In this document: in pieces, positions 53,401 to 61,907 of the stretch
How the letters are laid out: the number at the start of each line of letters is the position of its first letter
Position numbering within the stretch: position 1 is the first letter of the stretch
DNA from: Pedobacter changchengzhani
GTDB lineage: Bacteria; Bacteroidota; Bacteroidia; Sphingobacteriales; Sphingobacteriaceae
NCBI RefSeq assembly: GCF_004354365.1
Contig: NZ_SJCY01000009.1
Span: 62,001-126,000, forward strand
Direction: 5' to 3'
DNA: 64,000 nt
Notes under the pieces: model-generated
The model's database searches: none
Told to the model about the DNA's origin: nothing
The model's input: only the letters and a program-made list of their open reading frames with translations
Translations under genes and position numbers: made by a program

Positions 53401-53627
53401 TGAATTTAGCATATAATGTTGGTAAAGCATGTTATATTTATATCTGTTCAGTTGAATGAAGCCAATGGCGATTAACTTAATTTTTATGCAAAGTTTTTCA
53501 TGGCGGGTGTTTTTTTCTACATCAGTTGGGCGATAAATAGGGAGAATTAGGTTAGTCATCGGCATAATATTTGAGAAATTTCTTACAGGATTTATCCTAT
53601 GACTGAACGGAGCAAAACATCTAACTA

Positions 53628-53664
53628 AAAAAAAAGCAGCAATCTTAGCGATCGCTGCTTTTTT
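53628..53664. terminator. bidirectional intrinsic terminator
   Basis: A-run, GCAGC, 13-base loop, GCTGC, T-run. It lies between the plus-strand lipoprotein gene and the minus-strand sialate esterase, and can stop both. A copy of the frequent TCATAGGATAAATCCTG-type stretch lies just to the left (53575-53605). Confidence 0.8.
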
Positions 53665-53683
53665 GTTAATATCCACCTATGTT

Positions 53684-55630
53684 CTATTTCCCTGTTTGAA
53701 AAGGTGAAGCGGGCAAATCGCTATCATTATATAAATTTCCATCAGGATTGTGCGCCCAATCGTAACGCACAAATTTTGGTTCTGCCACCTCTTTTGAGCT
53801 CACCGAAATCTCATTTCCTTTAATAGTTGCGTCTGCCCAGTGCCAAACTTTATCTGCGCCTGCAATTGCAAAGCCCTTCAAATTTCCATCACCTTTGGCT
53901 TTTAAACCTTTAGCGTGGGCGAAACTTAAAATGATATTTTTGCCCTCAACTTTACTAGTGGTGTAAACTGGTCCAGCGTATTCGATGTCTTTGTTATAAT
54001 CGTTGTGTAAGGCAATAAGTGCCAATCTCTTACCAACATCTTGTTTATTTTTAGGATGGATGTCTTTACCTTCTCCAACATCAATAATTGTAGCCATACC
54101 TGTATTTGGCAACTTTAGGGTATTTCGCTGTGCATCCCTAAGTTCTGCCCAGTTAGATTCTCCAGGTTTGTCTTCTTTCGATAAATAGTTTGCCAATTGT
54201 ACAAAGTAAAATGGAAAATTTCCTTGCTTAAAACTCGACCTCCAATTATTAATCATCAAAGGAAATAAAGTTCTGTACTGTTTTGGTCTGCTTGCATTGT
54301 CCTCGCCCTGATACCAAATAACGCCTTTGATATTGTAATTTAAGAACGGATGAATCATTGCATTATACAATACACCAAACTGATATGGGCTATCATCCGG
54401 TTCTGGCTCGGGGCCAACTTTAGCTAAATCCAAACCGATTTTATACTTCCAATCTCCCACAAGTGATATTGCCTCTCCTCCTTCAAATTTTAACGTTAGC
54501 GAATTTTTGTCTCCAATAATTCCACCGCCACCACCCGTATCAAAAATACGGATTGTAATTACATTTTTCCCAGCGCGTACAAGTTTTGCTGGCACCGTAT
54601 AGGTTCCGTTATTGTGATCGTCATCCGTGTCACCTACTTTTACCCCATTAAAAAAAATAATTCCATTATCATCTATATAACCTAAGTGTAGCTGCAAATC
54701 TTTCCCAAACATGCTTTGTGGCAAATTTATCTCTTTACGTGTCCAAACTACACCATCAAGATTTTTTAAATCACCATTGGCCCAATAGCCTGGCGTCTTT
54801 AACATCTTCCAACTCGAATCGTCAAAATCTACTCCTGTCCAAATTTCTTTTTCATTGCTATAGCCTTGGTCTGCTTTTATTAAGTCTGCACGCCAAGTTC
54901 GCATTCTATCCGTATAAGGAATCCCTCGGCCTTTTACTTTTTCTGCATTTAATTTTGCTGCCGTGGCATAATCTGACATTGTGCTCAACGCATTAACGCT
55001 TGTCCATGCTTCAGCAAAAGTTCCACCCCAAGAGGTATGGATTAAGCCTATCGGGATACCCGTTTGTTTATAAACTTCTCGTGCAAAAAAGTAAGCTGTA
55101 GCAGAAAATTCTGCAATACTTTTTGGCGAGCATTCTTCCCAACCTCCGCCATTAGCTAATTTAACATCAGCCAACGGTACAAAACTCATTACATGTGCGG
55201 CCTGCAATAACCTTATCTGCGGGTAGTTTGCGTCTGAAATTTCTTGTTCATAATTTTTAATTTTTCCCCAACCTGCCAAAGGCATTTCCATATTAGACTG
55301 TCCGGAGCAGAGCCAAACATCTCCAATAAGCACATTTTTCAGCGTAGTAACTTCACCGTCAGAAATGGTGATCTGATAAGGGCCGCCATAACTTGGTGTC
55401 GCAACAGCAACCTTCCAATCGCCACTGGCGGAGGCTACTGACTTGTATGTTTTATTATTCCAACTTGTTGTTATGCTAATGGCTTTACTTTTTGTTGCCC
55501 ATCCCCAGATATTAGCCTTAGTTTTTTGTTGAAGAACCATATTATCGGCAAAAAAAGAGGGTAATTTTACTTTGGCAGCGCTTGCGTAACCCACACAGAT
55601 GGCTATTAAACCAAGAAGAATTTTTTTCAT
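53684..55630 (-). CDS. sialate O-acetylesterase
   Basis: 648 residues, secreted (signal peptide 1-19, ending A-S-A-A). The enzyme removes acetyl groups from sialic acids or from plant glycans. SGNH-type Ser112 in S-G-Q-S-N-M (GQSNM at 110-114) and a late D-K-Q/H-P-K-N-K (about 525) block with the Asp-His pair are seen. A beta-sandwich insert (about 260-370) carries W-T-R-K-E-I-N-L-P and G-Y-I-D-D-N-G, as in other long Bacteroidota members. It is alone in its operon. It often goes with xylan or sialic-acid loci. Confidence 0.88.
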   Translation of the reverse strand: MKKILLGLIAICVGYASAAKVKLPSFFADNMVLQQKTKANIWGWATKSKAISITTSWNNKTYKSVASASGDWKVAVATPSYGGPYQITISDGEVTTLKNVLIGDVWLCSGQSNMEMPLAGWGKIKNYEQEISDANYPQIRLLQAAHVMSFVPLADVKLANGGGWEECSPKSIAEFSATAYFFAREVYKQTGIPIGLIHTSWGGTFAEAWTSVNALSTMSDYATAAKLNAEKVKGRGIPYTDRMRTWRADLIKADQGYSNEKEIWTGVDFDDSSWKMLKTPGYWANGDLKNLDGVVWTRKEINLPQSMFGKDLQLHLGYIDDNGIIFFNGVKVGDTDDDHNNGTYTVPAKLVRAGKNVITIRIFDTGGGGGIIGDKNSLTLKFEGGEAISLVGDWKYKIGLDLAKVGPEPEPDDSPYQFGVLYNAMIHPFLNYNIKGVIWYQGEDNASRPKQYRTLFPLMINNWRSSFKQGNFPFYFVQLANYLSKEDKPGESNWAELRDAQRNTLKLPNTGMATIIDVGEGKDIHPKNKQDVGKRLALIALHNDYNKDIEYAGPVYTTSKVEGKNIILSFAHAKGLKAKGDGNLKGFAIAGADKVWHWADATIKGNEISVSSKEVAEPKFVRYDWAHNPDGNLYNDSDLPASPFQTGK

Positions 55631-56094
55631 TATAATTTTAAGATTGAGTTAACACCTAAAATAAATAAAATAATTCATTAATTTAAAATTGGACAAATAA
55701 GATTGGTTAAAAACTAAAGTAAATTAAGACCGTTTACAGAAAAAGACCGATAAGAACAAAGAGGGTTTGATGATATTTTAATTATAAGATGGCCTACGCT
55801 TTATTTTGATAGTTTTACTTCCGTAAGAAATGTAACAATTGGTATAAATACAGAAATTGTAGGCTATTTTGAAAGGACAATTACCCATTTATTACTTAAA
55901 ACCACTAATACATTCTTTATCTCCGTTAGTTTTTGCTTTAGTTTATTTGGAGCATTAATGAATGATTGTGAATTTTTAAAGTTTGTAGTCCTCGGATGAA
56001 CCTTAGCAAACCTTACATGATTCACACGAGGACTACATGGAGATAGAGAGACTATGCCTAATGAATACTTTCCCAACAGAATAAAGCAATGAAT
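55631..56094. other. gene-free stretch with an extragenic palindrome
   Basis: 464 bases without a supportable gene. The short minus-strand frames at 55864-56215 overlap the palindrome at 55984-56037 and have no recognisable product. The left part is AT-rich upstream region of the sialate esterase. Confidence 0.6.
55984..56037. repeat. 11-bp inverted repeat, REP-like element
   Basis: TGTAGTCCTCG at 55984-55994 and CGAGGACTACA at 56027-56037 are exact reverse complements. Inside, TGAA and TTCA can extend the stem. The arms are GC-richer than the gap. It has the look of a repetitive extragenic palindrome. Confidence 0.55.
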
Positions 56095-56595
56095 TTAGTG
56101 TGGCAATTTTTCTCTCCACAAACCATAAAACCAAGTGCCTGCAATTGCACTTAAAAGTGTTACAATAACCACACTTGCACCTGTTCCTATTTGTGCAAAT
56201 AATGGTCCTGGGCATGCGCCAGTTATTGCCCAGCCGAAGCCAAATAATAAACCGCCATAAATTTGACCTTTGTTAAATTTCTTATCATGGAATTCTATTT
56301 TTTCCCCATAAATGGTTTTTATGTTAAACCTTTTGATTATCCAAATAGAAACCATGCCCACCACCACTGCGCTTCCGATTACGCCGTACATGTGAAAAGA
56401 TTGCAACCGGAACATTTCTTGAATGCGAAACCAGCTAATGACTTCAGATTTTACAAATACAATACCGAAGAGTACGCCAATGATTAAATATTTTATATTA
56501 TGATACCATTTATGTTGTATATTACTTTCGTTAATGCACATTGCATCTAACGAGCGAACTTCAAAATCGGTATTTTGATTAATTTTATTTTGCAT
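56095..56595 (-). CDS. YeeE/YedE family protein, C-terminal-type half (DUF6691)
   Basis: 166 residues with four or five membrane segments. The conserved stretch G-F-G-W-A-I-T-G-A-C-P-G-P matches the cysteine-bearing YeeE/YedE core. YeeE (TsuA) imports thiosulfate with conserved cysteines; here that role seems shared by two half-size proteins, this one and its upstream neighbour (ends 11 bases apart). Last gene of the sulfur locus. An N-terminal extension of 30 polar residues precedes the first segment. Confidence 0.82.
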   Translation of the reverse strand: MQNKINQNTDFEVRSLDAMCINESNIQHKWYHNIKYLIIGVLFGIVFVKSEVISWFRIQEMFRLQSFHMYGVIGSAVVVGMVSIWIIKRFNIKTIYGEKIEFHDKKFNKGQIYGGLLFGFGWAITGACPGPLFAQIGTGASVVIVTLLSAIAGTWFYGLWREKLPH

Positions 56596-56605
56596 CGTTT
56601 TACAA

Positions 56606-57169
56606 TTAAAGCGAAAGTATATAAGGTAAAATTAAGTTGGCCATTATAAAGCCACCAACCATAAAACATGTTGTGGCAATTAACGAAGGCCATTGCAAGT
56701 TCGATAAGCCTGTAATTGCATGGCCACTTGTACAGCCACCGGCATAACGGGTGCCAAAACCAACTAAAAAGCCACCAACTACCATCATAATAAATCCTTT
56801 TAAGGTAAAAAGTGTGTGCCAGTTCATAATATCTAGCGGTACTAAATTAGTGAAATTTGTAATGCCATAACCCGCAAGTTCTGCAGTTAATTTTGGATTT
56901 ACCTGAACTGCCACTGGGTTAGAAAGTAAATTAACTGCAATTGCCCCGCCTAAAAAAATCCCAAAAACAAAAAATAAATTCCATACTTCTTTCTTCCAAT
57001 TGTATTTAAAAAATGGAATATTTGCCGGGATGCAAGAAGCGCAAATGTGCCTTAATGACGAACTTATCCCGAATGATTTGTTGCCGAGAATTAACAAAGC
57101 CGGTACGGTTAAGCCAATCAGCGGGCCGGCTATATACCAAGGCCATGGTTGTTTTAAAAATTCAATCAT
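56606..57169 (-). CDS. YeeE/YedE family protein, half-size thiosulfate transporter-like
   Basis: 187 residues, about five membrane segments. G-F-G-T-R-Y-A-G-G-C-T-S-G-H-A-I-T-G (about 139-156) is the classical YeeE/YedE cysteine motif. Paired with the following 166-residue protein it would make up the parts of a TsuA-type transporter. The start codon directly follows the thioredoxin stop codon (TAAATG). Thiosulfate import is inferred from family and place. Confidence 0.85.
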   Translation of the reverse strand: MIEFLKQPWPWYIAGPLIGLTVPALLILGNKSFGISSSLRHICASCIPANIPFFKYNWKKEVWNLFFVFGIFLGGAIAVNLLSNPVAVQVNPKLTAELAGYGITNFTNLVPLDIMNWHTLFTLKGFIMMVVGGFLVGFGTRYAGGCTSGHAITGLSNLQWPSLIATTCFMVGGFIMANLILPYILSL

Positions 57170-57463
57170 TTACTTGTTGTTGTTAATTAATTTTTCTAGT
57201 TCTGGCGCAGCAACCACGCCCGATTGGCGCCAAAGTGTTTTACCATTTTTAAACAGAATTAAAGTTGGTACGCCACGAACTTGATAAGCCGAGGCAGCTT
57301 GCGGATTTTTATCTATATCAATTTTAATGATACTCGCATTTTCGCCAACGCGTTTTTTTAAATCATCTAAAATGGGCGCCATTGTTTTACAAGGTCCGCA
57401 CCAAGTAGCAAAAAAATCTACTAAAACGGGTTTATCTTGATTGATTGTCTCTTGGAAAGTCAT
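57170..57463 (-). CDS. trxA: thioredoxin
   Basis: 97 residues, full thioredoxin fold with F-A-T-W-C-G-P-C-K-T-M at about 18-28 and the cis-proline in G-V-P-T-L-I-L-F. No signal peptide, so cytosolic. In this locus it may reduce disulfides or persulfides formed by the rhodanese and dioxygenase. It is a locus member and likely not the only thioredoxin of the cell. Confidence 0.93.
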   Translation of the reverse strand: MTFQETINQDKPVLVDFFATWCGPCKTMAPILDDLKKRVGENASIIKIDIDKNPQAASAYQVRGVPTLILFKNGKTLWRQSGVVAAPELEKLINNNK

Positions 57464-57532
57464 ACTTTGGTTTTTGGATATTTACTCTCAGATTTTGTTA
57501 ATATTAAAGTCAAGTGTTTTGAGCCTATGAAG

Positions 57533-57766
57533 CTATTTTACCTCTGTAAAAGTGATATCACGTGTATTCGCGGGTGTTTTTGAAAAAGGAACGTTACAGC
57601 CTCCTGAACTGCCACAGCCCATGTTTAACAAAGGCATTAAAGCAAATAATGCACCCATAAAAACAATTAGCCATTGCTGATTGGTAATTCCTTGCACGAT
57701 GAAGAATATGCCAATCGACAAGCGAAGCACACGCATAAAATTCCAGTTTTTTAGGTAGTTTTTCAT
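57533..57766 (-). CDS. DUF2892 small membrane protein
   Basis: 77 residues with two membrane segments (about 10-28 and 30-47). M-R-V-L-R-L-S-I-G-I-F-F-I-V-Q-G fits DUF2892, which is often linked to rhodanese domains as in YgaP. A short tail has M-G-C-G-S-S-G-G-C with two cysteines that may be reactive. It starts 2 bases after the methyltransferase stop codon. Confidence 0.75.
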   Translation of the reverse strand: MKNYLKNWNFMRVLRLSIGIFFIVQGITNQQWLIVFMGALFALMPLLNMGCGSSGGCNVPFSKTPANTRDITFTEVK

Positions 57767-57768
57767 TT

Positions 57769-58398
57769 TTATGTTTTTATTAGGTTGATAAATATTTCTG
57801 AATTTACTCTTGGCGCAATGCTATTATAGCACTTCTCCATAGTTTTAATTACAAAATTAGGTTCAAAAATTGGTTTATAGTCTTCAACAGATCCACCAAA
57901 AGGAGGGCCCTGATGTTCGAATGTTTTATCGAAAAGCAAACCTATTATTCTACCGTTTTTCTTAAGAAGAGATGCTGTTTTAAATGAATATTCATTTCTT
58001 TTAGGTAGGGGTAGGGTACAAAAGAAAGTTTGCTCGATGATTAAATCATAATGCCCTTCGTGAAGAAAAAAATCTTTGCACAATACCTTAACATTAGGTG
58101 TATTTGCAAATTTTTCGTTTAATAATTCAACTGCTTTTGGGGCAATATCAACCAATGTAATATTGGTAAAACCATTTGCAACTAAATATTCGGCTTCATG
58201 TGCATTGCCACAACCTGGGATAAGTATTTTTGCATTTTTTGCTAAATACTGATCCATGTATTTTGTAATGGCTGGCGAGGCTACACCAATATCCCAACCA
58301 ATTTCATTGTTTTCCCAGCGCGAATTCCAAAACTTTGCATCCAAAGGATTTTCACACTTGGAAACACAACATTGCAGTTCTTTATTTCGATCACTCAT
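57769..58398 (-). CDS. thiopurine S-methyltransferase-like methyltransferase
   Basis: 209 residues, TPMT-type SAM-dependent methyltransferase. W-x-x-R-W-E-N-N-E-I-G-W-D near residue 27 is the TPMT signature; I-L-I-P-G-C-G-N-A-H-E-A is the SAM motif and V-D-I-A follows. The N-terminus has three cysteines (Q-C-C-V-S-K-C-E). Members methylate small thiols, and in sulfur loci may methylate sulfide or volatile thiols (inference). It overlaps the rhodanese gene by 4 bases (ATGA). Confidence 0.85.
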   Translation of the reverse strand: MSDRNKELQCCVSKCENPLDAKFWNSRWENNEIGWDIGVASPAITKYMDQYLAKNAKILIPGCGNAHEAEYLVANGFTNITLVDIAPKAVELLNEKFANTPNVKVLCKDFFLHEGHYDLIIEQTFFCTLPLPKRNEYSFKTASLLKKNGRIIGLLFDKTFEHQGPPFGGSVEDYKPIFEPNFVIKTMEKCYNSIAPRVNSEIFINLIKT

Positions 58399-58709
58399 TT
58401 TATAGCCTCATTTACATTGTGCCAAGTGCCACCGTTAATTACGTTTTTGAAGCCATTTTGAGCTAAAATATTTTTTGCCTGCGTGCTTCTTCCACCACTT
58501 CTACAAAAAACGATAATGTTCTTTTTACTTTTAAATTTTGATAAATTAGTTGTTATTTTATCCAATGGGATATTGGTTGCGCCTTTAACACTTCCACTAG
58601 AAAACTCTGCGGATGAACGGACATCAACAAGAAATGCACCTTCTTTTATAGCTTCGATTAACGCACTGTTATCGGTACTTCCAAATAAATTTTTAAATAT
58701 TCCGAACAT
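58395..58709 (-). CDS. rhodanese-like domain protein
   Basis: 104 residues, one rhodanese domain. Active loop C-R-S-G-G-R-S with the catalytic cysteine at about residue 72 in V-F-C-R-S-G-G-R-S. D-V-R-S-S-A-E-F-S-S-G begins the fold. It transfers sulfane sulfur, perhaps between persulfides and thiols. It starts 22 bases after the dioxygenase/rhodanese stop and is coupled with the methyltransferase downstream. Confidence 0.9.
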   Translation of the reverse strand: MFGIFKNLFGSTDNSALIEAIKEGAFLVDVRSSAEFSSGSVKGATNIPLDKITTNLSKFKSKKNIIVFCRSGGRSTQAKNILAQNGFKNVINGGTWHNVNEAIK

Positions 58710-58731
58710 TTTTATGAGGATTAATTATGTT

Positions 58732-60144
58732 TTATTTAAACACTTTTGTTTGACACACAAAATTAGTTTTAGGCACGCCAGTTTGCGCAATGGCATTAAA
58801 GCCACCTGCTACTTCGGTAAAGTTTCTATAACCTCTTGCTTGTAAAATGCTGGCCGCAATCATACTGCGGTAACCACCTGCACAGTGTAGGTAAAAGTGC
58901 TCTTTTGGGTCGGTATCTTTAACCCATTCGTTAATATAAGCCAATGGTTTAATAAAGGCATTTTCTATGTGTTCGGCTTCATATTCAGTTTCCTTACGAA
59001 CATCAATAATTTTATTTTCAGCTGTATTTACTTCTTTTGCAAACTGTTCGGCTGTTATTCTATCTATACGATCTACTTCTTTTGCTGACGATTTCCAAGT
59101 TTGAAAGCCACCTTCCAAATGCCCTAAAACGTGATCGAAACCAACTCTACTTAATCTGGTTATGGTTTCTTCCTCTTTCCCGATCTCCGTTACCAATAAA
59201 ATTGGTTGCTTTACATCAACAATCATTGCACCAACCCAAGGGGCAAAATCGCCATTTAAACCAATGTTTATGGCTTGTGGAATAAATCCTTGCGCAAAAT
59301 CGTCATTACTTCTAGTATCTAAAATTAATGCACCACTCGCTTCGGCAATGGCTTCAAAATCGGTTGCCGATAATGCTTTCATGCCCGTTTTTAAAACTGC
59401 CTCAAAGCTGTCGTAACCTGTTTTATTCATAGCAACATTCATCCCGAAATAGGCCGGAGGCGGTAATAAACCATCAGTTACTGCAGTTACAAAAGCTGCC
59501 TTATTGGGTTGATTTAAGGCATAATTCATTTTTTTCTGATTGCCAAGTGTATCAACCGTTTCCTTCATCATATTTTTGCCACAAGCAGAGCCTGCACCAT
59601 GCGCGGGATAAATAGTTAAGTCATCAGGTAAGGGCATAATTTTATTTTGCAGACTATCATAAAGTAGCCCTGCCAGTTGTTCTTGGGTCATATCGGCTGC
59701 CTTTTGTGCTAAATCTGGGCGACCTACATCACCTAAAAAGAGCGTATCGCCGCTAAATAGAATACTTTCTTTGCCGTTTTCATCTATCAATAAAATGCAC
59801 ATACTTTCCATAGTATGGCCGGGTGTATGTAGTACTTTTAGCTTAACATCGCCTACTTCAAAAATTTGATTATCCGTTGCAATAATGGATTCAAATTCTG
59901 GTGTGGCGGTAGGGCCGTACACAATTGATGCACCAGTTTTTTTGCTTAAATCTACATGGCCACTAACAAAATCTGCGTGAAAATGAGTTTCGAATATGTA
60001 CTTTAGTTTAACATTGTCTTTTTGTAATCGCTTTAAATAGGGGTCAATTTCCCGCAAAGGATCTATAATGGCCGCTTCATTTTTTGAAGTAATGTAATAT
60101 GCCCCTTGTGCTAAACAGCCAGTGTAAATTTGTTCTACCTTCAT
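58732..60144 (-). CDS. persulfide dioxygenase-rhodanese fusion (CstB-like MBL fold protein)
   Basis: 470 residues from the ATG at 60144 (M-K-V-E-Q-I-Y-T-G-C-L-A); an upstream ATG at 60204 would add 20 residues with no family match. The metallo-beta-lactamase domain (1-240) has E-T-H-F-H-A-D-F-V-S-G-H (about 52-63), G-D-T-L-F and Y-P-A-H-G: a D-F replaces the D-H of many MBL enzymes, as in CstB-type proteins. The first rhodanese domain (about 270-350) has no cysteine at its active loop; the second (about 370-455) has H-C-A-G-G-Y-R-S with an active cysteine. It oxidises persulfides to thiosulfate or sulfite. Confidence 0.87.
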   Translation of the reverse strand: MKVEQIYTGCLAQGAYYITSKNEAAIIDPLREIDPYLKRLQKDNVKLKYIFETHFHADFVSGHVDLSKKTGASIVYGPTATPEFESIIATDNQIFEVGDVKLKVLHTPGHTMESMCILLIDENGKESILFSGDTLFLGDVGRPDLAQKAADMTQEQLAGLLYDSLQNKIMPLPDDLTIYPAHGAGSACGKNMMKETVDTLGNQKKMNYALNQPNKAAFVTAVTDGLLPPPAYFGMNVAMNKTGYDSFEAVLKTGMKALSATDFEAIAEASGALILDTRSNDDFAQGFIPQAINIGLNGDFAPWVGAMIVDVKQPILLVTEIGKEEETITRLSRVGFDHVLGHLEGGFQTWKSSAKEVDRIDRITAEQFAKEVNTAENKIIDVRKETEYEAEHIENAFIKPLAYINEWVKDTDPKEHFYLHCAGGYRSMIAASILQARGYRNFTEVAGGFNAIAQTGVPKTNFVCQTKVFK

Positions 60145-60229
60145 TTTATTATTTATAAATTCACTATTTATTATACGAAGTTGCAAACTAATTTTTGTAG
60201 GCAAAGCTACTTTAGTTACACAAGCTAAA

Positions 60230-61027
60230 TTACTTAATTATTGTTTCTTTTACGATGATATAAATGCCCATAGTTAATACAAACCAACCAAATGCGGGCT
60301 TTAATTTTTCGCCATTAATTTTAGTTGATAGATAACTGCCAATTAATATGCCCAATATTGCTAAGCTTGCAATTTTTATTGCAAAAATCCATTCCACGTT
60401 AAAATGTGATAAAGAAAACAGAAATCCTGCCAGTGAATTAATTGAAATAATTACCAATGATGTCCCGACGGCCATTTTCATCGATAATTTTAAGTTTTTT
60501 ACCAAAACGGGAATAATCAAGAATCCTCCTCCTGCACCGATCAGTCCGGTAATTAACCCTATAAAAATACCCTTAATAAATAGGCTTTGATAATTTTGTG
60601 TTTTTACTGTTGATTTACTTTCATCAATCTTTTCGTCTTTTTTGATCATGCTATACGAAGCAAAAATCATCAATAGTGCAAAAAGAATCATTAACAAAAT
60701 ATTTTTGGTTACTGGCCAACCATTTGCCCGAAAAATTTCTTGTGGTATGGTAGGCAGAATATACCACCGTGTTAAAAAAACTGAAAATATTGAAGGGATA
60801 CCCAATACAAGCACCGTTTTAAAATTGACCAACTGCTTTTTGAAATAGGATATAGAACCTACAATGCTTGTTGCGCCAACAATGAATAACGAATACGCTG
60901 TTGCGGCTAACGTATCTATTTTGAAAATATAAACCAATACCGGCACAGTTAAAATACTGCCACCGCCACCTATTAATCCTAATGCAATACCAATAAATAT
61001 TGAGCTAATGTAGCCAGCTACTTCCAT
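60230..61027 (-). CDS. TauE/SafE family sulfite/anion exporter
   Basis: 265 residues, eight membrane segments. The glycine-rich G-L-I-G-G-G-G-S-I-L-T-V-P (about 18-30) and G-L-I-G-A-G-G-G-F-L-I-I-P (about 160-172) are the two half motifs. In this locus it may export sulfite or thiosulfate made from persulfides (inference). It is the second TauE-type gene of the window. It stands between the regulator and the dioxygenase. Confidence 0.9.
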   Translation of the reverse strand: MEVAGYISSIFIGIALGLIGGGGSILTVPVLVYIFKIDTLAATAYSLFIVGATSIVGSISYFKKQLVNFKTVLVLGIPSIFSVFLTRWYILPTIPQEIFRANGWPVTKNILLMILFALLMIFASYSMIKKDEKIDESKSTVKTQNYQSLFIKGIFIGLITGLIGAGGGFLIIPVLVKNLKLSMKMAVGTSLVIISINSLAGFLFSLSHFNVEWIFAIKIASLAILGILIGSYLSTKINGEKLKPAFGWFVLTMGIYIIVKETIIK

Positions 61028-61084
61028 TTCCTTAACTTGAAATGCAAATTTGCATCAAAAAAAAGTGCAATAAAGTGACTTAGG

Positions 61085-61708
61085 TTACATAAGGATTATT
61101 TTGTTTCGGCCCAGTTTAACACTTCCGTTATCTTCTAATTGTTTTAATAATCTAGAAACCACCACGCGGGCTGTTCCTAATTCATTTGCCAACTGCTCAT
61201 GCGTAACCTGCAAGGTTTTGTTATCTGTTAATTCTTGTTTCTTTTGTAGCAAAGTAAGTAAACGCTCATCTACTTTTTTAAATGCAATGGCATTTACAAT
61301 TTCCAACAGTTCTTCGAAACGTTTGTGGTACATTCTAAAAATATAATCTAGCCATTGTGGATATTCTTTAATAAATACAGAAACTTTATCCATTGGCAAA
61401 AATAGTATTTCGGCATCTTCTTCAACTTCGGCTTTCAACTTGCTGGTTTCGTTATGTAAGCCACCTAAAAACGACATAATGCAACTCTCGCCGGCTTTTA
61501 TGTAGTAGAGTAAAATTTCCCGACCATCGTCTTCGGTTCTCATTACCCTCAGACTGCCTTTAATTACAATGGGAATGGAGCGGATATGCGAATGCTCATC
61601 TAAAATAATTGCCCCAACTTTATAGTTTTTCTTTATGCTGTATTTGTATAGCTTCTCTACTAAATCTGGCGAGGTTTGAAATTCTGTTATATGTTGTAAG
61701 TCATTCAT
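61085..61708 (-). CDS. Crp/Fnr family transcriptional regulator
   Basis: 207 residues: cyclic-nucleotide-binding-like beta-roll (about 20-125, V-I-K-G-S-L-R-V-M, G-E-S-C-I-M-S-F-L-G-G) and a helix-turn-helix (about 168-200, T-H-E-Q-L-A-N-E-L-G-T-A-R-V-V-V-S-R-L-L). It has no Fnr iron-sulfur cysteine row; a single C in the G-E-S-C-I motif could sense sulfur species. First gene of the sulfur locus, so it probably controls it; no operator is clearly seen. Confidence 0.88.
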   Translation of the reverse strand: MNDLQHITEFQTSPDLVEKLYKYSIKKNYKVGAIILDEHSHIRSIPIVIKGSLRVMRTEDDGREILLYYIKAGESCIMSFLGGLHNETSKLKAEVEEDAEILFLPMDKVSVFIKEYPQWLDYIFRMYHKRFEELLEIVNAIAFKKVDERLLTLLQKKQELTDNKTLQVTHEQLANELGTARVVVSRLLKQLEDNGSVKLGRNKIILM

Positions 61709-61836
61709 TTTTTAGCTTTAGTTAATGTAAGAGGGATTGGCGTTTGTTTAGAAATTATTTCCCTTCGGATGTAATATAATTTATTCGATGGTATTATAGT
61801 GAATTGTTTACTTAGCTTATAATTGCTTGAAAACAA

Positions 61837-61868
61837 ATATCCTCATTCAAATTAATGAATGAGGATAT
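61837..61868. terminator. bidirectional terminator-like hairpin
   Basis: ATATCCTCATTCA, loop AATTAA, TGAATGAGGATAT: 13 perfect pairs, with an A-run on the left and TTTTT on the right. It can end transcription of the S15 peptidase gene on the minus strand. Confidence 0.8.
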
Positions 61869-61907
61869 CGTTTTTATTAATTAAGTTTTATAATAAAACC
61901 CTTAAAC

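Noticed and set aside
53245-53676. Minus-strand frame with R-I-N-P-V-R-N-F-S-N
   Set aside because: It overlaps the lipoprotein gene and a terminator. I recall this peptide pattern as a frequent spurious product of extragenic repeats; it has no domain.
55864-56215. Two short minus-strand frames in the gap before the YeeE genes
   Set aside because: They cross the inverted repeat at 55984-56037 and overlap each other or the YeeE 3' end; no signal peptide or family marks.
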